DNA of 64,000 nt from CALBPI01 sp038521865 (GCA_038521865.1 JBCBKO010000001.1:682001-746000); one strand, 5' to 3'; positions 8,256 to 18,353 are shown, counted from the stretch's first letter. Notes: generated from the sequence alone by a model not told the origin. Numbers and translations: made by a program.

Positions 8256-9785
8256 TCAAAGCTTGCTGCGACCAATATGGTCGACCAATGCATCCACGCT
8301 TGGCTGCATCATCTGCACCAGTGGCTCAGGCCAGACACCAAGCACCAAGACCCCAATTGCCAGAACTGTCAGCATCAAGAACTCGCGACCGTTCAGATCT
8401 TTTAGCGCGGCAACATTGTCGTTAGCGACTTCGCCAAACAGCACACGCTTGACCATCCACAACGTATACGAGGCACCGAGAATCAATGTCGTCGCGGCCA
8501 ACAGCGCAACCCAGAAGTTCGCCTTGAAGCTGGCCAAGATCACCATGAACTCACCCACGAAACCCGACGTGCCTGGCAACCCGGCGTTGGCCATCGCGAA
8601 CAACACCATGAAAGCACCGAACCACGGCATTGTGTTGACGACACCGCCATAGTCGGCAATGTTGCGGCTGTGCATTCGGTCGTACATCACCCCCACGCAC
8701 AGGAACATCGCCCCACTGATCAAGCCGTGCGAGATCATTTGAACCATCGCCCCGGTGATCCCCAGTGCAGCGCCATCAGGACTGCCGGTATTGGAGAGGA
8801 TGCTCCAGAACAGGAAAAATCCGAGGGTCACAAAGCCCATATGAGCGATCGACGAGTACGCAATCAATTTCTTCATATCCGATTGCACAAGCGCAACCAA
8901 ACCGATGTATACGACTGCGACCAGCGATATCGCGATCAGCAACCAGGCAAGGCTGGCGCTCGCATCAGGCGCGATTGGGAGCGAAAGACGGACAAAACCG
9001 TAGCCACCCATCTTCAACATGATCGCTGCAAGCACCACCGAACCGCCCGTCGGCGCCTCTACGTGTGCATCCGGCAACCAGGTGTGCACAGGCCACATCG
9101 GCACCTTCACCGCAAAGGCTGCGAGGAACGAGAGGAAGATCAGCGTCTGTGCTGTTTCCCCGATCGGCGCTTTATGGAATTCCAGCAGATCGTAGCTGCC
9201 TGTTCTGGTGTAGAGGTAGATCAGCGAGACCAGCATGAACACCGATCCGAGGAACGTATACAAGAAGAACTTGATCGTGGCGTAAATCCTGCGCTTGCCA
9301 CCCCAGATGCCGATGATGAGGAACATCGGTACCAACATGGCTTCCCAGAAGATGTAGAACAGCATCGCATCGAGCGCGCAGAACACGCCGATCATCAAAC
9401 CTTCGAGAATCAGGAATGCTGCGAAGTATTGCGCACTGCGAGTTTCGATGACTTCCCACGCTGAGATCAAAACCAGCGGGGTGATGAATGTTGTCAACAG
9501 AATCAGAGGCGCTGACAGGCCATCAACACCGAGGTAATACTCGGCATTGAAGCGTGGTACCCATGGCCGTTGCTCAATGAACTGCATTGCGGCCGTCGCC
9601 CGATCAAACTCCAGTAGCAAAGGCAGCGAGAATACGGCAATTACAAGTGACGCGATGAGCGAGAACCATCGCATCGCAGATGCGCGCGATGACGCACGGT
9701 CGCCTCCATCACCGATCAGCAGCACAGCAAATCCTGCAACGATCGGGAGCCAGATCAACAGACTCAATAAATTATTGGTTGTCAT
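8256..9785 (-). CDS. nuoM: NADH-quinone oxidoreductase subunit M
   Basis: NuoM is the second antiporter-like, proton-translocating subunit of complex I. It has 509 residues with about 14 membrane helices. Diagnostic segments include FLAAFAVKVPMWPVHTWLPD and the lysine-bearing AYSSIAHMGFVTLG. It starts with ATG 9785 (MTTNNLLSLL), 24 nt after nuoL, and its stop nearly abuts nuoN. Length and motif content are normal for the family. Confidence 0.97.
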   Translation of the reverse strand: MTTNNLLSLLIWLPIVAGFAVLLIGDGGDRASSRASAMRWFSLIASLVIAVFSLPLLLEFDRATAAMQFIEQRPWVPRFNAEYYLGVDGLSAPLILLTTFITPLVLISAWEVIETRSAQYFAAFLILEGLMIGVFCALDAMLFYIFWEAMLVPMFLIIGIWGGKRRIYATIKFFLYTFLGSVFMLVSLIYLYTRTGSYDLLEFHKAPIGETAQTLIFLSFLAAFAVKVPMWPVHTWLPDAHVEAPTGGSVVLAAIMLKMGGYGFVRLSLPIAPDASASLAWLLIAISLVAVVYIGLVALVQSDMKKLIAYSSIAHMGFVTLGFFLFWSILSNTGSPDGAALGITGAMVQMISHGLISGAMFLCVGVMYDRMHSRNIADYGGVVNTMPWFGAFMVLFAMANAGLPGTSGFVGEFMVILASFKANFWVALLAATTLILGASYTLWMVKRVLFGEVANDNVAALKDLNGREFLMLTVLAIGVLVLGVWPEPLVQMMQPSVDALVDHIGRSKL

Positions 9786-9809
9786 TATCGTTCGAATCCG
9801 AAATCAGGC

Positions 9810-11774
9810 TCAGGCGCTGTACAGCAACCAGCCGAGCAAAGCAGTCAGTCCAATTACCATTGCGAATGCGTACACGTACAAATAACCCGCCTGCAGGCGA
9901 CGCAAGACGCCAGCCGTTGCAGCTACGAATCCGGCGCTGCCGTTAACCACGGCACCGTCGATCAGCACCTGGTCACCCACTTTCCAGAGCCCTTTGCCAA
10001 GCCAGCGGCCGCTTCCCGCAAAGCCCTTTAGCCACAAGTCGTCCGCGTAGTACTTGTTTTCAAGAAGTCGGTAAATCGCCGAGAAGCGCTCGCGTGCCGC
10101 AACCGCAATCGACGGACGTTTCATCCAGATAAACCAAGCTGTGAAGGCGCCGGCAAACGCGAGCCAGACTGCTGGGCCCTGCAGCGCATGGACAACAAAT
10201 GCGACAGGTCCGTGCCAATGATCCCCCATGACCAGCAACGGGTCCGTAGCAGCGGCAGGCACGATTGCGCCGTCGAAGAAATACCCGAAAAGCATCGGCT
10301 GGATCGTGATGTAGCCGATAAACAGCGACGGAATCGCGAGCAGTACCAATGGCACTGTCACGACCCATGGGCTCTCCTTGAGATGCTCACGTGTGTGTTC
10401 ATCCATGCGAGGCTTTCCGTGGAAGACCACGAACAACAGACGGAACGAATACAGCGAGGTGACGAAGACGCCGGCGAGCACGCTCCAGTAGGCCAGCGTG
10501 TAGGGCCATGCGTGACGCAGGTGCCCTGCCTCAGCAACGGCTTCGATCAAGGCATCCTTCGAGAAAAAGCCTGACGTAAACGGGAAGCCGATCAATGCCA
10601 GCGTGCCGATCAGTGACGTGACGTAGGTAATCGGCATGTATTTGCGCAGCCCACCCATCTTGCGGATGTCCTGCTCATGGTGCATCGCGATGATGACCGA
10701 ACCGGCTGCAAGGAACAGTAGCGCTTTAAAGAACGCATGCGTCATCAAGTGGAAAACACCTGCAGCGTACGCAGAGGCGCCGAGTGCGACCGTCATGTAG
10801 CCCAGTTGTGACAGTGTGGAATATGCAACGACGCGCTTGATATCGTTTTGAATGATGCCAAGTAGCCCCATAAAGAAGGCAGTGATAGCGCCAACCACCA
10901 AAATGAACTCCAAGGCACCTGGCGCAAGCTCGAACAAAGGCGACATCCGAGCCACCATGAATATTCCGGCGGTAACCATCGTGGCGGCATGGATCAAAGC
11001 CGAAATCGGTGTCGGACCTTCCATAGAATCCGGCAACCAAACATGCAGCGGCGCTTGTGCGGACTTGCCCATTGCACCAATAAACAACAGCACGCAAATA
11101 ACGGTTAACGCATGCCAGGGGGTATCACCCCACACGGCAATCGTTTCACTGGCCAGCGAAGGCGCCGACGCAAACACGAACGCGTAGTCCAGCGATCCAG
11201 TGAGTGCAACGATGCCTGCTATCCCGAGCAGGAAACCGAAGTCCCCAACGCGATTCACGAGAAACGCTTTAAGGTTCGCAAGAATCGCTGTCGGCTTTTT
11301 GTAGTAAAAACCGATCAGGAGATAAGAAACCAGACCGACCGCTTCCCAACCGAAAAACAGTTGCAGGAAGTTGTTCGACATCACGAGCATCAGCATCGCG
11401 AACGTAAACAGACTGATGTAGCTGAAGAACCGCTGGTATCCGGGGTCCTCTCGCATGTATCCGATCGTGTAGATATGCACCATCAGCGATACAAACGTGA
11501 CCACGAACATCATCATTGCGGTAAGTCGATCGATCAGGAAGCCGATCTCCATGCGAAGACCGTCGGTCACTGCCCACGTGTAGAGCGTGTAATTCTCCGC
11601 CGCGCCACCGAGACCGACATAGGCGAGCACGCGAAAAGACAGGTAACAACTGAGCCCTACCGCAGCGATCGTGATCACGTGCGCTGCTGTACGACCGATT
11701 TGCCGGCCAAACAGTCCCGCAACCGCTGACGCGATCAGGGGTGCCAAAACAATAGTGAGATGCGTTGATTGCAT
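9810..11774 (-). CDS. nuoL: NADH-quinone oxidoreductase subunit L
   Basis: NuoL is the largest antiporter-like subunit, with the long C-terminal lateral helix that runs along the membrane arm. The product has 654 residues. Motifs include FFGWEAVGLVSYLLIGFYY, MGKSAQAPLHVWLPDSMEGPTPISALIHAATMV (conserved core) and AYSTLSQLGYM. The frame is open to 11840, but ATG 11774 follows GAGGG and gives MQSTHLTIVLAPLIASA. It is 4 nt from the nuoK stop. Confidence 0.96.
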   Translation of the reverse strand: MQSTHLTIVLAPLIASAVAGLFGRQIGRTAAHVITIAAVGLSCYLSFRVLAYVGLGGAAENYTLYTWAVTDGLRMEIGFLIDRLTAMMMFVVTFVSLMVHIYTIGYMREDPGYQRFFSYISLFTFAMLMLVMSNNFLQLFFGWEAVGLVSYLLIGFYYKKPTAILANLKAFLVNRVGDFGFLLGIAGIVALTGSLDYAFVFASAPSLASETIAVWGDTPWHALTVICVLLFIGAMGKSAQAPLHVWLPDSMEGPTPISALIHAATMVTAGIFMVARMSPLFELAPGALEFILVVGAITAFFMGLLGIIQNDIKRVVAYSTLSQLGYMTVALGASAYAAGVFHLMTHAFFKALLFLAAGSVIIAMHHEQDIRKMGGLRKYMPITYVTSLIGTLALIGFPFTSGFFSKDALIEAVAEAGHLRHAWPYTLAYWSVLAGVFVTSLYSFRLLFVVFHGKPRMDEHTREHLKESPWVVTVPLVLLAIPSLFIGYITIQPMLFGYFFDGAIVPAAATDPLLVMGDHWHGPVAFVVHALQGPAVWLAFAGAFTAWFIWMKRPSIAVAARERFSAIYRLLENKYYADDLWLKGFAGSGRWLGKGLWKVGDQVLIDGAVVNGSAGFVAATAGVLRRLQAGYLYVYAFAMVIGLTALLGWLLYSA

Positions 11775-11778
11775 GTGC

Positions 11779-12087
11779 CTACCCTCGCATCTCGTTGAGC
11801 TCTTCCACGTTGATGCTGCGTCGGTTCCTAAACAGGACAACCAGAATCGCCAGACCGATCGCCGCCTCCGCAGCAGCCACCGTCAGGATGAAGAACACGA
11901 AGACCTGCCCTGCGGCGTCGCCGAGGTAACGCGAAAACGCGATAAAGTTAAAGTTCACCGCTAGCAGCATCAGCTCGATGCACATCAGCAATACGATAAT
12001 GTTGCGGCGGTTGATGAAAATGCCTGCAACGCTGATGGAAAATAGAATTGCGGACAACGTGAGGTAGTGCTGGAGGCCGATGCTCAT
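11779..12087 (-). CDS. nuoK: NADH-quinone oxidoreductase subunit K
   Basis: NuoK is a three-helix subunit of the complex I membrane arm with conserved membrane glutamates that couple electron transfer to proton pumping. The 102-residue protein shows IVLLMCIELMLLAVNFNF with the key Glu, and TVAAAEAAIGLAILVVLF with the second. It overlaps the nuoJ stop by 4 nt (ATGA), so translation is coupled. Length is typical. Confidence 0.97.
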   Translation of the reverse strand: MSIGLQHYLTLSAILFSISVAGIFINRRNIIVLLMCIELMLLAVNFNFIAFSRYLGDAAGQVFVFFILTVAAAEAAIGLAILVVLFRNRRSINVEELNEMRG

Positions 12088-12686
12088 TGCTTCTCCTCCG
12101 CCGACATGCTGACAAGCTGAATACGGTCTTCACGACGTACAGCGACCTGCTTCGCCACGTTCTGCACCTTCAGTCCCGGCCGCTTGCGCATGGTCAGCGT
12201 GATCGCTGCAACAATCGCAAGCAACAGGATGACCGAAGCCATCTCAAACGCAAACACGTGCTCGGTGTAGAGCACCTCACCCAAAGCTCTGGTGTTGCTG
12301 TACCCCTCAGGCAGAGGCGGTGCATCCGTCATCGTCGAGATGCCCCAGCTGCGCACCCAAATCACCTGACCCAGCTCTACGATCATGATCAACGCCACAA
12401 TCAACCCAATCGGCATATATCGAGTGAAGCCCTCTCGAAGGACCTCGACGTTGATATCGAGCATCATCACAACGAAAAGGAACAGCACCATGACAGCACC
12501 GACGTAGACGAGCACCAAAGCGATCGCCAGAAACTCCGCTTCCAGCAACAACCACAGAACGGCGCTATTGAAGAACGCCAACACCAGAAACATCACGGCG
12601 TGCACCGGGTTTCTGGAAGCCACTACACCGATCGCTGCCCCAACCAGTACGGCAGCGAACGTGTAGAACAAAAGGGTCACCAACAC
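12084..12686 (-). CDS. nuoJ: NADH-quinone oxidoreductase subunit J
   Basis: NuoJ is a five-helix subunit at the hinge of the complex I membrane arm. The 200-residue protein begins at GTG 12686 with GGGGA upstream and shows the conserved NPVHAVMFLVLAFFN and YVGAVMVLFLFVVMML segments. The hydrophilic C-terminal tail of about 35 residues is ordinary for proteobacterial NuoJ. A 51-nt gap separates it from nuoI. Confidence 0.95.
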   Translation of the reverse strand: MLVTLLFYTFAAVLVGAAIGVVASRNPVHAVMFLVLAFFNSAVLWLLLEAEFLAIALVLVYVGAVMVLFLFVVMMLDINVEVLREGFTRYMPIGLIVALIMIVELGQVIWVRSWGISTMTDAPPLPEGYSNTRALGEVLYTEHVFAFEMASVILLLAIVAAITLTMRKRPGLKVQNVAKQVAVRREDRIQLVSMSAEEKQ

Positions 12687-12737
12687 GTTGTCATCCCCAG
12701 GCGCGGACTGCGCGCCACTCGCATTTATCTCAGTCTG

Positions 12738-13226
12738 TTATCTGTAAGTCGAATCAGCAGTCTTGTCGGCAGCGATCATCGTCTCGTAGCGCTCACCAAC
12801 CGCCAGCAACTTGTCTTTGGTCATGATGTTCTCGCCACGATTCTCCATGTGGTATTCATGGATTCTCGTTTCGACGATCGCATCGACCGGACAAGCTTCC
12901 TCGCAAAAGCCGCAGTAGATGCACTTGAACAGATCGATGTCGTACCGCGTTGTGCGGCGCGTGCCGTCCTGGCTGACATCAGACTCAATCGTGATCGCCA
13001 AGGCCGGGCAAACCGCCTCACACAGTTTGCAAGCGATGCAGCGCTCCTCGCCGTTTGCGTAGCGACGCAGCGCATGCAACCCGCGAAATCTCGGCGATTG
13101 CGGTGCCTTCTCCTCCGGATAGTTCAGCGTCACCTTGCGCTTGAACAAATTCCGGCCGGTCAGCGCCAGGCCTTTGACCAACTCGGTCAGAAAAAAGGTT
13201 TTTGCAAAATTTCGAACAGCACTCAT
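12738..13226 (-). CDS. nuoI: NADH-quinone oxidoreductase subunit I, ferredoxin-like
   Basis: NuoI carries two [4Fe-4S] clusters (N6a and N6b) that pass electrons towards NuoB and quinone. Both cluster motifs are intact in this 162-residue protein: CIACKLCEAVCP and CIYCGFCEEACPVDA. The N-terminal helix (LTELVKGLALTGRNLFKRKVT) probably lies on the membrane surface. It follows nuoH by 4 nt. Confidence 0.97.
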   Translation of the reverse strand: MSAVRNFAKTFFLTELVKGLALTGRNLFKRKVTLNYPEEKAPQSPRFRGLHALRRYANGEERCIACKLCEAVCPALAITIESDVSQDGTRRTTRYDIDLFKCIYCGFCEEACPVDAIVETRIHEYHMENRGENIMTKDKLLAVGERYETMIAADKTADSTYR

Positions 13227-13230
13227 AGGA

Positions 13231-14358
13231 TCATCCCGCGACTACGTTCATTTCGGGCCACCACCATCCCAACTGCATCCAGATCAGTACCGCTTCGACG
13301 CCGATCCACACAATGGTGACCGGAATAAACACCTTCCAGCCCAGGCGCATGATTTGGTCGTAGCGATAGCGTGGGAAGGTGGCGCGGAACCACAGGAAAC
13401 AGAACAGGAAGAACGAGGTCTTCAGCGCAAACCAGAAGAAACTGGGTTGCCCAAGGAGGCTGTCTGCACCCAGAAGACCCTCAAACGGCGACAACCAACC
13501 GCCGACAAACAACACCGCGGTCAGCGCCGCGATGAGAATCATGTTTGCGTACTCCGCGAGAAAGAACACCGCAAAAGCCACGCCCGAATACTCGACATGA
13601 AAGCCCGCGACGATCTCTGACTCGCCTTCCGCAACATCAAAGGGTGCACGGTTGGTCTCGGCGACACCGGAGATGAAGTAGATGACAAATAACGGCAGCA
13701 GCGGCCACATGAACCAGTGCAGCGTCCCGCCACTCTGTGCCTCGATGATGTCACCGAGGTTCAAGCTGCCCGCAGCCATCAAAACACCAACGAGCGCAAA
13801 CCCCATTGCAATCTCATAGGCGACGATCTGTGCTGCCGAGCGCATCGCACCCAGCAATGCGTATTTCGAGTTCGTTGCCCAGCCCGCAAGAATCACGCCG
13901 TAAACGCCCATCGATGTCAGCGCAAGTACGTACAGAAGCCCTGCATCGATATCAGCCAAGACGAAGGTATCGGAGATTGGCATCACCGCCCAAGTCGCGA
14001 ACGCAGGCGTAATGGCGAGTAACGGCGCAATGACGAACAGGAAGCGGCTGGAATTCGCCGGAACCACAATTTCCTTGAACAGCAGCTTAAAGACATCGGC
14101 AAACGGCTGCAGCAGCCCCTTGAACCCGACCCGATTCGGGCCAACACGATTCTGGATGTAACCAATGACTTTACGCTCCGCGTAAGTCATGTAAGCCACG
14201 CACAAGATCAAGGCAACGGTAACCATGCCAATCAGGATCGTTACCCACGCCGGGTAGCGGATGATCTCCGGCAACCCGAACCATGCGGGCGGCTCAATCG
14301 CGGCATTCGCCGGAACCGAGAGTGCCAAAGCGCCGATAAGGGCTAGCACTCGGGTCAC
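13231..14358 (-). CDS. nuoH: NADH-quinone oxidoreductase subunit H
   Basis: NuoH forms, with NuoB and NuoD, the quinone entry site of complex I. The 375-residue membrane protein includes AERKVIGYIQNRVGPNRVG, LQPFADVFKLLFKE and NRAPFDVAEGESEIVAGFHVEYSG (conserved quinone-site loop). The start is GTG 14358, overlapping the nuoG stop as GTGA, and GGAG with 8-nt spacing supports it. The first ~20 residues look like a signal sequence (LALSVPANA), making the protein somewhat longer than many NuoH. Confidence 0.95.
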   Translation of the reverse strand: MTRVLALIGALALSVPANAAIEPPAWFGLPEIIRYPAWVTILIGMVTVALILCVAYMTYAERKVIGYIQNRVGPNRVGFKGLLQPFADVFKLLFKEIVVPANSSRFLFVIAPLLAITPAFATWAVMPISDTFVLADIDAGLLYVLALTSMGVYGVILAGWATNSKYALLGAMRSAAQIVAYEIAMGFALVGVLMAAGSLNLGDIIEAQSGGTLHWFMWPLLPLFVIYFISGVAETNRAPFDVAEGESEIVAGFHVEYSGVAFAVFFLAEYANMILIAALTAVLFVGGWLSPFEGLLGADSLLGQPSFFWFALKTSFFLFCFLWFRATFPRYRYDQIMRLGWKVFIPVTIVWIGVEAVLIWMQLGWWWPEMNVVAG

Positions 14359-16502
14359 GCGCTTTGCTCCAGGTCGGTCGTCGACGTCTCGGGCTTCAAA
14401 CCGAGCGCCGCATGCGTTTGCTGCAATGCATGTGCTCGGCGCACTACCTGGTCACACGCGTACAGACCGCGTTCGAGAGGTTTGACTGTTGCCGTAGTCG
14501 TGGGTTCGGACGGCTGAGGCAACGGATCTACAACCACCGGTACCGCAGACTCGAGCGCAGCTAGCGCCGCATGCCGAACCGAATCAGCATCATTAAAGGC
14601 GATGCCCTCGACCTCGAGCAAATCACCCAGCGCTCTCAGCAATTTCCAGCCCGGTCTCGCCTCACCAACGGGAGATGCCACACCGTGCCACGACTGCTGC
14701 CGACCTTCGACGTTCACGTACGTGCCCGCCGTTTCGGCAAAGGTACCGATCGGTAGCGCGATATCTACCGCGTCACCCATCGCATCATCAAAAAAGGGCG
14801 ATATCGAAATCACGGTATCCGCCTTGCGCAGCGCGCCTGCTGCCGCAGGATGGACCTCACCGAGATCAACCTCCGGATCAACGCCCCACAGAACAAACAC
14901 CTTCGGCGGCTCGTTGAGCATTTCCGCAACCGAACGGCCTCGCTTATCTCTCTGTGCCCCACCTAACTCGCGATGCGGCCGCACGCCCATCATCGCGAGT
15001 CCCGCCGCGTTGGGACCATCAGTGACGTCACCCAGAGTCGCCCCTGTCAATCGTGCAAGCTCCGCTGCAACCTCTCGCAAGGTTGAGTAATGCGGGTGCG
15101 ATCTTGCAGCAACGCCAAGCACGATCAAAGACTGATCCGCATCGCGCAAGGCAGCACCAATACGCCCGGCGTTCGAACTGCTCTCCGACTCGGCACGTAC
15201 GGCAGCGAGCACATCCTGCAATTCCGCCAGCAAGTCACCGGTAACCGCCGAAGTGCGTTCAAACAAATATTCGCTCTCGGAGAAATCAATGGTCGAGACT
15301 GTGCCGCCCGCGAGCGTCGCCTTGCGAACTCGGTGGGCAAGGATCGGTGCCTCTTCGCGAAGTCTCGCACCAACCAGCAGGATGTGGTCTTGCTGCTCGA
15401 TGTCTTCGATTGCTACGCCCAGAGTTGGTACCAGTGGCTCAAAGTCCTGATTCGTTGTGTCACGCTGCATCAGCCGCGAGTCGATATCCGCACTGCCGAG
15501 GTGCGCTGCGATGCGGTTCAGCAAGAAACCCTCTTCGAGTGTTGCGGTCGGTGCCACCAGGAACCCAACGTCGCCGTTTGCCCCGACCAAAGTCTTCGCG
15601 AGCAGCGTCAACGCGTCTTCCCAATTCAGCTCTGCCCAGTCATCGTCTGACTTGCGCATCGGCGCCTTCAGACGAGCATCGGAGTAGACGCCCTCGTAGG
15701 AAAACCTGTCTCGATCGGCAATCCATGTCTCGTTAATCGCATCATTGCCGCGCGGTACAACGCGCTTGATCCGACCGCGCAAACTGTGCACATAGAGATT
15801 CGAGCCCACGCAATCGTGTGCTCCGACCATCGGTTCCTGAACCATTTCCCAAGCGCGAGCGCTGTAGCGATACGGCTTGTTGTTCAACGCACCAACCGGG
15901 CATAGATCGATGATGTTGGCCGACAGCTCGTGGTCAACGTTCTTCTCGATGTATGTGCCGATTCGCATGTTCTCGCCACGACCCGTTGTACCGAGCTCCT
16001 GGATACCCTGAATCTCCTGACCGAATCGAACGCAACGCGTGCAGTGAATGCAGCGTGTCATGTCGGTTGAAACCAACGGACCGATATTCTTGTCTTTAAC
16101 GACACGCTTCTTTTCTGTGTAGCGCGAGATATCGCGGCCGTACCCCATGGCGAGATCTTGAAGCTCGCACTCGCCGCCCTGATCGCAGATTGGGCAGTCC
16201 AGCGGATGGTTAATGAGCAGGAACTCCATCGTCGCACGCTGCGCCGAAATCGCGTAGCGCGATTTCGTCGAGACCTTCATGCCATCAGCAACCGGTGTCG
16301 CGCACGCGGGAAGTGGTTTCGGCGCACGTTCCACCTCGACAAGACACATTCTGCAGTTTGCCGCTACCGAAAGCTTTTCGTGATAGCAAAACCGGGGCAC
16401 GTAGGCGCCGAGCTTGTCCGTCACTTCAATCAACATTTGGCCTCGACGAGCCTCGACTTCCTGGCCGTCGACCTCAAGCTTGATCGTGTTGTCGTCACTC
16501 AT
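14355..16502 (-). CDS. nuoG: NADH-quinone oxidoreductase subunit G
   Basis: NuoG is the iron-sulfur subunit of the complex I peripheral arm. The 715-residue protein has an N-terminal [2Fe-2S] ferredoxin domain (CRMCLVEVE), the His/Cys-ligated cluster region (HPLDCPICDQGGECELQ), and a [4Fe-4S] motif (CIHCTRCVRFGQE). A molybdopterin oxidoreductase-like domain follows, which in complex I binds no molybdenum. It lies 22 nt after nuoF. The C-terminal part is shorter than in E. coli, as in several other gammaproteobacterial lineages. Confidence 0.96.
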   Translation of the reverse strand: MSDDNTIKLEVDGQEVEARRGQMLIEVTDKLGAYVPRFCYHEKLSVAANCRMCLVEVERAPKPLPACATPVADGMKVSTKSRYAISAQRATMEFLLINHPLDCPICDQGGECELQDLAMGYGRDISRYTEKKRVVKDKNIGPLVSTDMTRCIHCTRCVRFGQEIQGIQELGTTGRGENMRIGTYIEKNVDHELSANIIDLCPVGALNNKPYRYSARAWEMVQEPMVGAHDCVGSNLYVHSLRGRIKRVVPRGNDAINETWIADRDRFSYEGVYSDARLKAPMRKSDDDWAELNWEDALTLLAKTLVGANGDVGFLVAPTATLEEGFLLNRIAAHLGSADIDSRLMQRDTTNQDFEPLVPTLGVAIEDIEQQDHILLVGARLREEAPILAHRVRKATLAGGTVSTIDFSESEYLFERTSAVTGDLLAELQDVLAAVRAESESSSNAGRIGAALRDADQSLIVLGVAARSHPHYSTLREVAAELARLTGATLGDVTDGPNAAGLAMMGVRPHRELGGAQRDKRGRSVAEMLNEPPKVFVLWGVDPEVDLGEVHPAAAGALRKADTVISISPFFDDAMGDAVDIALPIGTFAETAGTYVNVEGRQQSWHGVASPVGEARPGWKLLRALGDLLEVEGIAFNDADSVRHAALAALESAVPVVVDPLPQPSEPTTTATVKPLERGLYACDQVVRRAHALQQTHAALGLKPETSTTDLEQSA

Positions 16503-16524
16503 AGTTCATGTTCACCGATGACAG

Positions 16525-17835
16525 TCACGCCGCCTTATCAGGCTGTGCATCGACCAGACTGCGGCCGCCGTTCGCGACCATGTATTCGAATTCGTGGCGG
16601 TAGTGCTTCAGGAAGCTCTGTACCGGCCACGCCGCTGCATCGCCGAGCGCACAGATCGTGTGGCCCTCGATCTTGTTCGCAACATCCAGCAACCGGTTCA
16701 GATCTTGTTCGGTTCCGCGACCTTCAATGAAGCTGGTCAGCATGCGATACATCCAACCCGTACCCTCGCGACACGGCGTGCACTGTCCGCACGACTCAGC
16801 CATGTAGAACCGCGAGATACGTCGCAGAACTCTCACCATGCAAGTGGTGTCGTCCATGACCATGACCGCGCCGGTACCGAACGACGAGCCCGCTGCTTTC
16901 AGCGAATCGTAGTCCATCGTGCAGTCCATGATGATGTCGCCAGGCACGACGGGAACGGATGATCCACCCGGGATCACCGCTTTCAGTTTGCGCCCTTTCC
17001 AGACGCCGCCACACATTTCGAGCAGCTCCTTGAACGGAATGCCCATCGGCAACTCGACATTCATCGGCTTTTCGACGTGACCCGAGACTGAAAAAATCGC
17101 CGTACCGCCGCTGTTCTCAACGCCGAGATCGCGGAACCAGTCCGCACCTTTTGCGACAATGCTCGGTACACTCGCGAGCGATTGTGTGTTGTTGATGGTC
17201 GTCGGCTTTCCGTATAGGCCGAAGTTCGCCGGAAACGGTGGTTTGAATCGTGGCTTGCCCTGCTTGCCTTCAAGCGACTCAAGCAGCGCAGTCTCTTCGC
17301 CACAAATGTAGGCCCCCGCTCCGACAAACGTCTCGACATCAACGCTGATGCCTGTACCGCGGATGTTCTCACCCAACAAGCCCGCCGCGTAGGCCTCTTT
17401 CACCGCGGCCTCGAATCTCGGCACCGGCTCTTCGATGAATTCCCCGCGGATATAGTTGTAGGCGACGCTGGCGCCCATCGCGTAGGCTGCAATTGCCATG
17501 CCCTCAACCAGCGAGTGCGGGTTGTAGCGAAGAATCTCCCTGTCATGACAGGTACCGGGTTCAGATTCATCAGAGTTGCACACAAGGTACTTCTGACCCG
17601 GCGCATTTCGTGGCATAAAGCTCCATTTCAAACCGGTCGGGAAGCCAGCACCACCGCGACCGCGCAAGCCAGACGCTTTGACGATTTCAATCACCGCTTC
17701 CTGATCGAGCTCTCCGGAGAGTACTCGCTCCCAGGCGTCGTAGCCGCCGACTTTGCGATACGCATCGATCGTCCAACCTTCAGGCTGATCGAGCGTGGCG
17801 TAACAAACCGAATTGGTGTGCTGTGTTTCTGTCAT
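16525..17835 (-). CDS. nuoF: NADH-quinone oxidoreductase subunit F, NADH- and FMN-binding
   Basis: NuoF oxidises NADH through FMN at the tip of complex I. The 436-residue protein has the glycine-rich NADH site (GLRGRGGAGFPTGLKW), the FMN-binding region (CNSDESEPGTCHDREI), and the N3 [4Fe-4S] cluster motif (ESCGQCTPCREG) with the distal Cys in HTICALGDAAAWP. It overlaps the end of nuoE by 4 nt. Length is ordinary. Confidence 0.97.
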   Translation of the reverse strand: MTETQHTNSVCYATLDQPEGWTIDAYRKVGGYDAWERVLSGELDQEAVIEIVKASGLRGRGGAGFPTGLKWSFMPRNAPGQKYLVCNSDESEPGTCHDREILRYNPHSLVEGMAIAAYAMGASVAYNYIRGEFIEEPVPRFEAAVKEAYAAGLLGENIRGTGISVDVETFVGAGAYICGEETALLESLEGKQGKPRFKPPFPANFGLYGKPTTINNTQSLASVPSIVAKGADWFRDLGVENSGGTAIFSVSGHVEKPMNVELPMGIPFKELLEMCGGVWKGRKLKAVIPGGSSVPVVPGDIIMDCTMDYDSLKAAGSSFGTGAVMVMDDTTCMVRVLRRISRFYMAESCGQCTPCREGTGWMYRMLTSFIEGRGTEQDLNRLLDVANKIEGHTICALGDAAAWPVQSFLKHYRHEFEYMVANGGRSLVDAQPDKAA

Positions 17836-18344
17836 TCGAGTTCATCCAGAATGGCCTGCATTGACTCAGGCGTCAGATTCTCGTGGTAGACGTGATTGAC
17901 CATCATCATCGGAGCGCCGCAGCAAGCGGCCAGGCACTCTTCTTCCTTTTTCAGATAGATGCGTCCATCCTTGGTGCTGCCTCCAAGCTTCACGTCAAGA
18001 TGTTTTTCAGCGTGTTCTACAAGTGCCTCTGCACCGCGGAGCATGCAAGACACATTGGTGCAGATCGCCACGTTGTTACGTGCGACCGGCTTGGTCTCGA
18101 ACATTGAGTAGAACGTCGCCACCTCATAAACCTGAATCGGTTCAAGGTTGAGTTTCTCCGCAACCGCATCCATGAGTTCCGTGGTCAAAAACCCCTGGTT
18201 GTCATGCTGGACCGCATGCAGTGCACCGATGATTGCGGAACGGCTCTGCTCCTCAGGAAACCGTTTGCGCCACCGCTCGATCTCCTCAAGCGCATGGTGC
18301 GTCAACACTTCTTCATTCGTCTCTATTTGCGAGTCAGTAGTCAT
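17832..18344 (-). CDS. nuoE: NADH-quinone oxidoreductase subunit E
   Basis: NuoE is the 24-kDa thioredoxin-fold subunit that carries the off-path [2Fe-2S] cluster N1a. The 170-residue protein has the four ligands as CTNVSC and CLAACC-type motifs (ICTNVSCMLRG, EECLAACCGAP). It starts at ATG 18344, nine bases after the nuoD stop, and its stop overlaps the nuoF start. Confidence 0.96.
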   Translation of the reverse strand: MTTDSQIETNEEVLTHHALEEIERWRKRFPEEQSRSAIIGALHAVQHDNQGFLTTELMDAVAEKLNLEPIQVYEVATFYSMFETKPVARNNVAICTNVSCMLRGAEALVEHAEKHLDVKLGGSTKDGRIYLKKEEECLAACCGAPMMMVNHVYHENLTPESMQAILDELE

Positions 18345-18353
18345 TTCAAAAAC

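Noticed and set aside
12087..13319. Plus-strand 410-codon frame
   Set aside because: It lies opposite nuoJ, nuoI and part of nuoH and has low-complexity His/Gln/Arg content typical of antisense.
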